Shown here in pieces: positions 7,788-14,880 of a DNA stretch of 25,867 bases (its first letter is position 1; every line of letters starts with the position of its first letter). The position numbers were made by a program, and so were the translations under genes. The DNA is from JBAYGJ01 sp041649335 (GTDB lineage Bacteria > Patescibacteriota > Patescibacteriia > UBA10025 > JAHIVO01), in contig JBAZNF010000017.1 in NCBI GenBank assembly GCA_041649335.1, positions 1 to 25,867 of the forward strand, in the 5' to 3' direction. A model generated the notes under the pieces. The model saw only the letters and a program-made list of their open reading frames with translations. It was not told the origin of the DNA and ran no database searches.

Positions 7788-8736
7788 TTTCACATACAAA
7801 GTCATTGCCCAGTTTGTTTTTTTGCTGATTACCGTCGTATTCATTATTATACTGTTTGGCCATAATGCGGATAAATTGAAAAAATTGCTGGACATATCTG
7901 TCGGCAATTTTCTGGTGATCAGTGGGTTGGTCATATTGACCTTCGCCGGCAATGGAATAAAAAATGTATTATTATTGCTGCCGTTCAATGTCCGGCTTCG
8001 TACGGCAGAATGGTTCGGTCTTTCCGTCGTAAACAGTTTTTGGAATTATTTGCCGTTTCAGGGCGGTTTGGTCGCAAAAGGATTGTATCTTAAACGCCAG
8101 CACAGTTTCCCCTATACGGAGTACGTCTCAACGGTCAGCTCGAGTTATCTGATAACTTTTTTTTCATTCGGCTTTATCGGCTGCGTTGTCCTGCTCATGA
8201 CGTTCGTCATCCATGGGACTTATGCGCCGTTGCCGTTTGTCATTTATGGTGCTTTAATGGCCGTCTCAGTGGCGGCGGTAATTTTTTTATGGCAGGCCAA
8301 ATCATGGAATATCGGGAAGAAAGTGCTGGCCCGATATTTTATCGGGACAGGTATCATCTTGAAAAATAAAAAAACGATCCTCAGGCTCATGCTGGTGGAC
8401 GTAGTCATGCTGGGCGTATATGTGGCCCGGTTGGCAGTGTGTTTTACTGCGGTCGGGGTGCACGTTGACCTGTCTTTTATCATGCTGGTGGCGCCTATCG
8501 CCCTGCTGTCGATTTTCGTCACCATCACGCCGGGCGGGCTGGTGGTTCGTGAAGCGCTGATCGGCCTTTTTGCATTTTGGTACAGCCTCAATGTCAGTGA
8601 TATCGTGGTCGGTTCATTGCTTGATCGCACCGTGATGATGATCTGGGTTTTCGCGCTGGGGGCAGTCTTTAATTATCTCCTGTCCAAATGGGCCATTTCA
8701 GGCACCCGGCAGGAGACGGGGATCCAGGGCGGATAA
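7774..8736 (+). CDS. UPF0104 / lysylphosphatidylglycerol synthase TM-region-like protein
   Basis: A 320-residue polytopic membrane protein of the flippase-like UPF0104 family (PF03706, the membrane half of MprF; also AglD/YbhN). About seven to eight hydrophobic segments, with family-type stretches such as FWNYLPFQGGLVAKGLYLKR in the N-terminal half and ITPGGLVVREALIGLFAFW toward the C-terminus. It lacks the cytoplasmic lysyl-transferase domain of MprF, so lipid or lipid-linked-glycan flipping is more likely than aminoacylation. It overlaps the pyruvyl transferase gene by 14 bases and ends the operon, fitting a role in moving a lipid-linked intermediate across the membrane. Confidence 0.82.
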   Translation: MKNNNFTYKVIAQFVFLLITVVFIIILFGHNADKLKKLLDISVGNFLVISGLVILTFAGNGIKNVLLLLPFNVRLRTAEWFGLSVVNSFWNYLPFQGGLVAKGLYLKRQHSFPYTEYVSTVSSSYLITFFSFGFIGCVVLLMTFVIHGTYAPLPFVIYGALMAVSVAAVIFLWQAKSWNIGKKVLARYFIGTGIILKNKKTILRLMLVDVVMLGVYVARLAVCFTAVGVHVDLSFIMLVAPIALLSIFVTITPGGLVVREALIGLFAFWYSLNVSDIVVGSLLDRTVMMIWVFALGAVFNYLLSKWAISGTRQETGIQGG

Positions 8737-8754
8737 CGAGACCCGGAGGGACTA

Positions 8755-8779
8755 CAAAAAATGATGTACGCGTCATCAT
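8755..8779 (-). terminator. Intrinsic terminator of the minus-strand pair
   Basis: On the minus strand ATGATG (8779-8774) and CATCAT (8766-8761) form a six-base stem around an ACGCGT-containing loop, followed by a run of T (plus-strand A-run 8756-8761). It lies 27 bases after the stop of the minus-strand gene at 8806. Confidence 0.55.
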
Positions 8780-8805
8780 ATCCACGCTTTGTTTTCGGCT
8801 TTAAT

Positions 8806-9501
8806 TTAGTTGCGTTTGGTGCCGATCGTGAAAAGGAGAAGGAGGACGAGTGTCAGGCACGCCGCATTCATCAGAATGAAAACACTAATGAGAATTTCCC
8901 ACGTTTGCACATAATTAAAAATTCCGGGTTTTGCGAAGATCAGGCGGTGCAATAAGGACTGCCAGGCGTTTGGCGTGTAGTATTGCCAGTCAATACTTAA
9001 TCGTTCCGTTTCAACAGTTTTGCCGTTCCATAAAAATAATCCGCCGTCATAACGGGCCGGCTCAATGGTGGGGAAAGACAGCCCGTCAGGGCCGGCGATG
9101 CCCTGGATACGGATAGTGTATGTTTGCCCTGAAGAGTCGGTCAGCGGCTCAAAAATCCAATCTATGGGTGTGGTCGGGCCGGTTTGGGAGGTGGAAATAT
9201 TGTCCTCTCGGAGCGGCATCGCCGAGCTGGGACCATAGAGCGTCGCCGAAAGCGCAAGGGCTCCAGTATTTTTTACGAAGAGAGTGATTTTACTTAGATT
9301 ATTTTGACTGGCTATAATTTCCTGCTCAAACGTAAATGGCTCGTTTTCTGGGAGAGCCAGGTAGTTGGGGTTATTGAAATAAATTACCGCCGCACCTTCC
9401 TTGTCGATGTAATGGATATCAGAAAAGTACTGGCTGACAGCCGCCACTGCGCCTCCGGAAATGATAAGAGAAATGACGATGGACAGGATCAGTTTTTTCA
9501 T
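8806..9501 (-). CDS. Bitopic extracytoplasmic protein, unknown function
   Basis: 231 residues I cannot assign. It starts with a signal anchor (MKKLILSIVISLIISGGAVAA), continues as a beta-rich extracytoplasmic domain (FEQEIIASQNNLSKITLFV, LSATLYGP, YTIRIQGI, GGLFLWNGK, ERLSIDWQYY), and ends with a second hydrophobic helix (about 202-226) and a short basic tail (GTKRN). The pattern suggests a beta-sandwich held between two membrane helices. ATG 9501 overlaps the stop of the upstream membrane protein by four bases (ATGA), so the two proteins are probably made in fixed ratio and may form a complex. A longer reading from 9639 exists but adds an improbable hydrophilic leader lying wholly inside the upstream gene. 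Confidence 0.72.
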   Translation of the reverse strand: MKKLILSIVISLIISGGAVAAVSQYFSDIHYIDKEGAAVIYFNNPNYLALPENEPFTFEQEIIASQNNLSKITLFVKNTGALALSATLYGPSSAMPLREDNISTSQTGPTTPIDWIFEPLTDSSGQTYTIRIQGIAGPDGLSFPTIEPARYDGGLFLWNGKTVETERLSIDWQYYTPNAWQSLLHRLIFAKPGIFNYVQTWEILISVFILMNAACLTLVLLLLFTIGTKRN

Positions 9502-11048
9502 AGGTAGAGTTTTGGCCAAATGGTTACCGCCAGCGCCAAAGCGTTTGCCGTCAGCCCGTATAGGATAAAAAATATGTACCCGTATTTTTTCCATGTATTC
9601 GGCAGCAGGCCGGTCAACCCAACGATCCATCCGAAGCAAATCGGCAGCAGGACCGGGACATAATACCGTCCGTCAATCGGAAAACGGGCTTGTCCGTCGC
9701 GGAAGAGGTGGTGGGTAAACAAATATAAAAAAAATATCTCGAGCAGTATGACCGAAGCGAGGAAAACGGCGCCGATGGCACACTGATCGGAGGTAAGTTT
9801 TTTCCTTTTGACGATCACGAAGAGGATGATCCCGATTGCGGAGACAATCCATAAGGCCGTCCCGCTGATGAAGAACCAAAGCGGCAGAATCATTTCCGTA
9901 GCGAACCCGAAAGCGAAATTAAAACTGGCAAAGGCATACATCCAACGTTGAATGTACACGCTCGCGGCGAGACCGGCGGTAATGTGCGGCTGGTCGGCTG
10001 GCGCGAGCGCCGTGCGCGAGCCGATAATGCCGTTGTCGTTGATGACGGCCCAGACGTACCACCAGCCGCTGATGCAGATGGTGATAGCCGCACAAACCGC
10101 GATAATGGCCAGGGCCGTTTTTATTTTTATGTCTTTTTTGTAATAGACGTGGTAGACTGCCGGAATTAGTATTAACAGCGGCACAACTATAAATTGGGGT
10201 TTTGTCAGCAAGCCCAGTCCGAATGTCAGGCCGAGCCAAACGGCGGGGCGCATCTCGAACCGTTCGATAAGCCGGACTAGGAAATACAGCGAGAGCGTCG
10301 TGAGGACAAACAGCAGGGCGTCATTATTGATCCCGGCGGCCAGATGGCTGAAAACCGGGAGCAGCCCGACAGTGAGCATGACCGTAAGGCTGAGAAAAAA
10401 ATTTTTTGTCAGGCGCCTGGCGACGACAAAGCACAGCCAGTAGCCGAGCAGGAACAGGAGGGAAGAAAAAAGGCGCATGGCATACTGCCGAATGATGATG
10501 TCGTCATGATAATAGATAAGGTACGGGATGGATTCCACTATATAATACAGCGGGGGGTACACTGCTGCGGAATTTTGGTATGAGTCGTTTGCGGGCAGCC
10601 GGTAATAGATATCTGACAGGCCGGGAGGTGCAGATGACCGGGCCAGTGGGTGGCGGGGCAGATTGTCATAGTGCTGCGCGAGTTTTCCGTATGGCAGGAA
10701 TTCTTCTGTGAAACGCTGGTGGATAGTCCGTAATTCCTTGTTGTGCGCATTCATGAGCCGGGTTGAGTCTGTCGCGACTTCCGATGCCGCATATTCATAG
10801 GAATAGGACAATGTCTTTGCCTCAAAGGCGCCGGATTGGTTGGGCAGTTTTTTTTCTTCTACCAGGTATTGCGTATATGAGAAATGCGCCGGCTCATCAT
10901 GTCCCTGCCACGGGGGGAGGGAAAAGACGAAGAGGATGTTTTTTATCAATAAAAATATAAAAACCACGGCCAGAGTGATATTCCGGAATTTTTTTGTCGG
11001 GCATTCGTCGGGGCTTGTTTTTTGAATGGCTGGTTCTTGGTCCGGCAT
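9498..11048 (-). CDS. DUF2142/GT39-like polytopic membrane protein
   Basis: 516 residues with about eleven hydrophobic segments. After the first helix the loop contains PPWQGHDEPAHFSYTQYLVE, the family hallmark of DUF2142-type GT-C proteins (proline-rich, DEP-H), and near the C-terminus DGRYYVPVLLPICFGW matches the conserved GRY-PLLP segment. A large first extracytoplasmic loop (about residues 60-175) is typical. Likely role: transferring a sugar from a polyprenyl-phosphate donor on the outer face; substrate unknown. It is the first gene of a two-gene minus-strand unit, coupled by an ATGA overlap to the bitopic protein gene, divergent from the Clp operon. Confidence 0.8.
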   Translation of the reverse strand: MPDQEPAIQKTSPDECPTKKFRNITLAVVFIFLLIKNILFVFSLPPWQGHDEPAHFSYTQYLVEEKKLPNQSGAFEAKTLSYSYEYAASEVATDSTRLMNAHNKELRTIHQRFTEEFLPYGKLAQHYDNLPRHPLARSSAPPGLSDIYYRLPANDSYQNSAAVYPPLYYIVESIPYLIYYHDDIIIRQYAMRLFSSLLFLLGYWLCFVVARRLTKNFFLSLTVMLTVGLLPVFSHLAAGINNDALLFVLTTLSLYFLVRLIERFEMRPAVWLGLTFGLGLLTKPQFIVVPLLILIPAVYHVYYKKDIKIKTALAIIAVCAAITICISGWWYVWAVINDNGIIGSRTALAPADQPHITAGLAASVYIQRWMYAFASFNFAFGFATEMILPLWFFISGTALWIVSAIGIILFVIVKRKKLTSDQCAIGAVFLASVILLEIFFLYLFTHHLFRDGQARFPIDGRYYVPVLLPICFGWIVGLTGLLPNTWKKYGYIFFILYGLTANALALAVTIWPKLYL

Positions 11049-11076
11049 GAGGTCGGTCGAACGGATAAGTTATTCC

Positions 11077-11082
11077 ATTATA
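11077..11082 (-). promoter_or_regulatory. -10 box (minus) of the DUF2142 operon
   Basis: TATAAT read on the minus strand, 28 bases before the ATG at 11048. No strong -35 at 16-18 bases (TAGAAA at best), so confidence is moderate. It shares the 117-base divergent spacer with the plus-strand promoter at 11115-11143. Confidence 0.4.
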
Positions 11083-11114
11083 ACCTTTTTTTAGGGAGAT
11101 TTCTACTTAGTACC

Positions 11115-11143
11115 TTTACAAAAGTCAAAAAATGTGTTAAAAT
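11115..11143 (+). promoter_or_regulatory. Sigma70-type promoter of the membrane-Clp operon
   Basis: TTTACA (11115-11120), 17-base spacer, TAAAAT (11138-11143), predicting a start near 11150 and a short A/T-rich leader before ATG 11166. A second -10-like TATACA lies at 11147-11152. Confidence 0.55.
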
Positions 11144-11165
11144 TAGTATACACTTATAAAAAAAT

Positions 11166-11561
11166 ATGGCAGACCGGCATATCATCTTCGCCCCAATCAA
11201 ATACGTGGCTATTGAGATCATTTGGGATGTCATCTATTTCCCCATCTGGTGGTATACGAAAGGCCTGTCGCGCGTGGCGTCCTATTGTGTGAACAGCGCG
11301 TCCGTCCACATCAACCGGCGCCTGGCTATCGGCATCTGGTTGCGGAACATGTTCCGGCCTATGTATGGCGATTACACTAAGGAGGGGCGGATCATCAGTT
11401 TTTTCATGCGCATCGTCGTCCTCATCTACAAACTGGTGCTTCTGGTGCTCTGGCTGGCGTTGTTGCTGGTTATTTTTATCCTATGGGTGGTCCTGCCGGT
11501 CCTGGTTATTTATTACATCCTGTACCAGTTATTCGGGGTCTCGTTCGTGTTTTTCAAATAA
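11166..11561 (+). CDS. Small membrane protein paired with the Clp ATPase
   Basis: 131 residues, unknown family to me. An amphipathic or membrane segment rich in aromatics at about 8-30 (YVAIEIIWDVIYFPIWWY), a basic middle region with INRRLAIGIWLRNMFRPMYGDYT, and a long C-terminal hydrophobic stretch (about 78-128) that could form two helices. No catalytic motif. It precedes the ATPase gene by six bases and clearly shares its transcript, so it may be a membrane partner or adaptor of that ATPase. Function is inferred only from linkage. Confidence 0.72.
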   Translation: MADRHIIFAPIKYVAIEIIWDVIYFPIWWYTKGLSRVASYCVNSASVHINRRLAIGIWLRNMFRPMYGDYTKEGRIISFFMRIVVLIYKLVLLVLWLALLLVIFILWVVLPVLVIYYILYQLFGVSFVFFK

Positions 11562-11567
11562 TTTTTC

Positions 11568-14309
11568 ATGGAAAAACCTGTCGGAAAAAGTTTTGTCAGC
11601 CTGACCTGTCCGATCTGCCAAGGCAGCGGCCAGGATTCCGGTAGTGCCTGTAAACGGTGCAGTGGCCGCGGCACCTACGCCTGGCTGGAGGGAAATACCC
11701 TCTATTGGGGCAGGACGGTGGACAGCCTGCATTTGTTTGAAGAGGAAATGGAACGGGCAGTAAAAAATATCATAAATGCCTTTTTGGTTTTTTTCGGCAT
11801 CATCGGCATCATCGCGCTGGTCGTGTCGCTGATTCAATTCACCGGCAATGACCGGCCGTGGGAGATTTTCCGTTTGCAGGACCGTCTTATGGCCCTGTTC
11901 TCGATAACCGTATTGTCGGACCTATATGCGTATTACCGCATGCAACGCGAATCGTTCCTTGACCGGGCGGTGAAACAACGCCCGTTTGACACCCTGCTGA
12001 CTGAAGAGGATCCGAGTGTACTGTTTGAACAGGCGGCCGCGAAAAATAAAAACCAGATGGTCGAAGTGGCCACTACGTATACAGTACCGGCTAACCGCGC
12101 GGTCGGGCAGGCATGGCAGCTTGCCAAACGGCTTGGTCATGGGACGACTGAACCTGTCCATTTATTGGCCACGCTGATTTCATATCCGCAGACCGGGGAA
12201 GTTTTGGCGCGTCTCGGGGTAGACGGGAAAGCCCTGGTGGACAAACTGACCCGAAGCGTATCCAGATTCCCTCGGGCACGGCAGTCAGGCGCCGTTTTTT
12301 CGGCAGGCCTGCTGACGGTCCTATTGGCCGCCTATGCTGAGGCCTACATCGGACGTCAGGAGCGGGTTGATATCCAGCACCTGCTGGTGGCGATCATTAA
12401 TTATGATGAAGTTTCCCGCGATATTTTTTATGACCTGGAAGTAGAACAGGGGCAGATCATCAATGCGGTGGAATGGTTGAACATAAAAGTCAGGCTGTCC
12501 GAAGGCTACCATCGTTGGCGGAGCAAGGCCGCCTACAAATCAAAGGGCGTCATGAACCGAGCCATGACTTCCCAGGCGACGCCGCTCTTGGACCGTTTCA
12601 GCCACGACCTGACTAGCCTGGCACGGCAGGGCGTCCTGGCGCCGTGTATCGGCCGGGACCGGGAAATCGAATCCGTCCTGCGTATCATGGAGGGCGGCAA
12701 GAACGTGATACTGACGGGTTTCCCCGGGGTGGGCAAAACGAGCATTATTGAGGGGATCGCCGCACTCATGGCAGCTGAGGATGTGCCGGACATGCTCCAG
12801 GATCACCGGCTGATCAGCCTGTCAGTGGCGTCCCTGGTCGGCGCAGCCGGGCGGCAAGGCGAGCTGGAAGGGCTGATTATGCAGTTGATCAATGAGATCG
12901 TGCGTTCTGGGAATATCGTATTGTATATCGACAACATCCAGAATATGGTGGGCGTTTCCACCGAGGGCGCGCAGAACCTGGATATTGCCGACATCATGGC
13001 GAACGCATTGTCAAAAAGATTATTCTATGCCATCGCCACCACGTCGCCGCTGGATTATCGGCGCTATATCGAACCGAGTGGTTCGTTGAATTCCGTATTT
13101 CAGAAAGTCGAGGTTGCTGAGCCTGACGTCAACGGAACCATCCTCATCCTGGAGGGCAAGTCCGGATCCGTGGAAGCCAAAAACCAGATTTTTTTCTCGT
13201 ATGAATCCATCGAACGCATCGTCACGCTGGCTGACCGGTTTATCCATGACCGGTTCCAGCCGGAAAAATCCCTGTCCATCCTTGATGAAGTGGCCGTGTA
13301 TGTGCACCGGAAAAAAGGGAAAAACGCCATCGTCACCGGTGAAGACGTGGCAGAAATCGTCATTACCAAAATAACCGAAAAAGAAACGGAAAAACTGCTC
13401 AACCTGGAGGAACGCATCCATGAGCGGATGGTGGACCAGGAAGAAGCCGTCACGGCGGTGTCGACGGCATTACGGCGGGCCCGGGCTGAGCTGCGGGATA
13501 TCCGCCGGCCGATCGTGAACCTGCTATTTTTGGGGCCGACCGGCGTCGGTAAGACCGAACTGGCAAAAACCGTGGCGGAAGTGTATTTCGGTTCCGAGAA
13601 AAATATGATCCGCCTGGACATGTCCGAATACCAGGAAAAATCTTCCCTGGCCAGGATGATCGGGGCCCCGCCCGGCTATAGCGGCGCTTCAGAAGGCGGG
13701 TATCTGACCGAAGCGATCCGCCGCCAGCCGTTTTCATTGCTGCTGCTGGACGAAATTGAGAAAGCGCATCCGGACATATTGAACATTTTTTTGCAGGTGA
13801 TGGATGACGGCCGCCTGACCGATACGCTGGGCCGGACAATTGATTTTACGAATGTCATCCTGATCGCCACCTCAAATGCCGGCACCTCAATGATCCAAAA
13901 ACGCATCCAGGAAGGCAGGCCGCTGGCGGCGATTAAGGATGAGCTGATGAACGAAGAGCTGAAGCCGTATTTCCGGCCGGAGTTCCTCAACCGGTTTGAC
14001 AATATTGTCGTGTTCAAGCCGCTTTCGTTTGATGACATCATTAAGATTGTCGGACTGATGCTGAATCAAGTCAACAAACGTCTGGCCGCAAAAGGCATCC
14101 GACTCCAGGCAACCGATGAGGCCAAGCGGGAACTAGCCCAACAGGGGTTTGATCCGATCTTCGGCGCCCGTCCGCTACGCCGGGCCATTCAGGATACGGT
14201 TGATAACGCTTTAGCCAATTATTTACTCGAAGGCAAGCTTGGGCGGCGCGACGTAGCTGTCTTGGAAGTAGGCGGTAAAATTTCTGTCCGGCCGGCCCCG
14301 CCTATTTGA
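11568..14309 (+). CDS. Membrane-anchored Clp-type AAA+ ATPase with N-terminal DnaJ-like zinc ribbon
   Basis: 913 residues. Order: two CxxCxGxG motifs of the DnaJ type (C14/C17 and C28/C31); one clear membrane helix at about 68-91 and a second probable one at about 104-121; a Clp-N-like helical domain (about 160-300); AAA D1 with Walker A GFPGVGKT (384-391); AAA D2 with Walker A GPTGVGKT (656-663), Walker B LLLLDE (E729), sensor-1 ATSNAG, arginine finger LNRFD and sensor-2 GARPLRR. D1 looks catalytically weak: its Walker B is LYIDN (N456 for Glu), the usual ALERRFQ is SLNSVFQ (no arginines), and the pore-loop KYRGEFE is GRQGELE. There is no ClpB M-domain and no IGF/LGF ClpP-docking loop. Probably a membrane-bound unfoldase or disaggregase. 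Confidence 0.9.
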   Translation: MEKPVGKSFVSLTCPICQGSGQDSGSACKRCSGRGTYAWLEGNTLYWGRTVDSLHLFEEEMERAVKNIINAFLVFFGIIGIIALVVSLIQFTGNDRPWEIFRLQDRLMALFSITVLSDLYAYYRMQRESFLDRAVKQRPFDTLLTEEDPSVLFEQAAAKNKNQMVEVATTYTVPANRAVGQAWQLAKRLGHGTTEPVHLLATLISYPQTGEVLARLGVDGKALVDKLTRSVSRFPRARQSGAVFSAGLLTVLLAAYAEAYIGRQERVDIQHLLVAIINYDEVSRDIFYDLEVEQGQIINAVEWLNIKVRLSEGYHRWRSKAAYKSKGVMNRAMTSQATPLLDRFSHDLTSLARQGVLAPCIGRDREIESVLRIMEGGKNVILTGFPGVGKTSIIEGIAALMAAEDVPDMLQDHRLISLSVASLVGAAGRQGELEGLIMQLINEIVRSGNIVLYIDNIQNMVGVSTEGAQNLDIADIMANALSKRLFYAIATTSPLDYRRYIEPSGSLNSVFQKVEVAEPDVNGTILILEGKSGSVEAKNQIFFSYESIERIVTLADRFIHDRFQPEKSLSILDEVAVYVHRKKGKNAIVTGEDVAEIVITKITEKETEKLLNLEERIHERMVDQEEAVTAVSTALRRARAELRDIRRPIVNLLFLGPTGVGKTELAKTVAEVYFGSEKNMIRLDMSEYQEKSSLARMIGAPPGYSGASEGGYLTEAIRRQPFSLLLLDEIEKAHPDILNIFLQVMDDGRLTDTLGRTIDFTNVILIATSNAGTSMIQKRIQEGRPLAAIKDELMNEELKPYFRPEFLNRFDNIVVFKPLSFDDIIKIVGLMLNQVNKRLAAKGIRLQATDEAKRELAQQGFDPIFGARPLRRAIQDTVDNALANYLLEGKLGRRDVAVLEVGGKISVRPAPPI

Positions 14310-14320
14310 TGCAGATACCA

Positions 14321-14348
14321 AAAAACACCTGAAGAGCAAGGTGTTTTT
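14321..14348. terminator. Bidirectional intrinsic terminator between the Clp ATPase and pilin genes
   Basis: AAAAACACCT (14321-14330) pairs perfectly with AGGTGTTTTT (14339-14348), loop of eight. The A/T arms give a U-tract in both directions, serving the converging ATPase (+) and pilin-like (-) genes. Confidence 0.85.
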
Positions 14349-14365
14349 GTTTTTGGTAAATTTAG

Positions 14366-14755
14366 TTATGTGGTGACGTTGTTGACGCGTACCACCACGA
14401 AGGTGACCATGGCCCAGGACAGGAGGATGACGATCATGCCGATTATCGCTGAGGTGAGTATAGTCTTGGCTTTTTTTACTCGTTCTTCGTTGCCGGCCGC
14501 AGTCATCCACATGAAGCCGCCGAATATAATCATAATCACTGCCACCAGCCCTAACATTCCCAGGACCCATTGTATGGTGCGGATGGTAATGTCGACCGGA
14601 CTTTTGTCCGGAAGCTGCAGTGAGTTCTTTATTTCTCCGTTCGGATCAAACTGGATGCTTTCCACGGCCATTGCCCGATGTGAAATAAAGGCCAACCACC
14701 CGACTGCTATGGCTATCCAGGCGTAAACCGGCAATTTTTTGTTGAAAATTTTCAT
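14366..14755 (-). CDS. Type IV secretion pilin-like (TrbC/VirB2-like) protein
   Basis: 129 residues: a signal peptide (about 1-30, ending RAMA before VESIQFDP), a short extracytoplasmic part, then two membrane helices at about 62-86 (WVLGMLGLVAVIMIIFGGFM) and 97-123 (AKTILTSAIIGMIVILLSWA) joined by a basic loop TAAGNEERVKK. This two-helix layout with GGFMWMTAAGNEE between is characteristic of the short pilin-like proteins common in Patescibacteria, related to VirB2/TrbC pilins. It stands alone; no VirB4 or other secretion genes are in the window. It has a near-consensus promoter placed directly on its ATG and ends at the shared terminator. Role in pili or attachment is inferred from the family. 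Confidence 0.85.
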   Translation of the reverse strand: MKIFNKKLPVYAWIAIAVGWLAFISHRAMAVESIQFDPNGEIKNSLQLPDKSPVDITIRTIQWVLGMLGLVAVIMIIFGGFMWMTAAGNEERVKKAKTILTSAIIGMIVILLSWAMVTFVVVRVNNVTT

Positions 14756-14761
14756 GCGGTA

Positions 14762-14791
14762 AGTATAATCCTTCGGCTAGCAGGATGTCAA
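14762..14791 (-). promoter_or_regulatory. Near-consensus promoter (minus) placed on the pilin start codon
   Basis: Read on the minus strand: TTGACA (14791-14786), 18-base spacer, TATACT (14767-14762), then exactly six bases to the ATG at 14755. This is the best promoter in the window and leaves no room for a leader or Shine-Dalgarno site. Confidence 0.75.
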
Positions 14792-14801
14792 AGAGGTTTT
14801 A

Positions 14802-14830
14802 TTGACTTTTTAACCGGTTATCCGTAAGAT
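14802..14830 (+). promoter_or_regulatory. Promoter of the helical-protein / CDP-alcohol transferase operon
   Basis: TTGACT (14802-14807), 17-base spacer, TAAGAT (14825-14830). A second pair, TTGACA 14845 and TATAGT 14865, has only a 14-base spacer and is less likely. It is divergent from the pilin promoter. Confidence 0.45.
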
Positions 14831-14880
14831 ACATCGATCGTTCGTTGACAAATTAACATTTCACTATAGTGGAGGTCGGT

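Noticed and set aside
8761..8955. Plus-strand reading starting at ATG 8761
   Set aside because: It overlaps the 3' part of the minus-strand bitopic protein gene and the terminator hairpin, and has no protein-like features.
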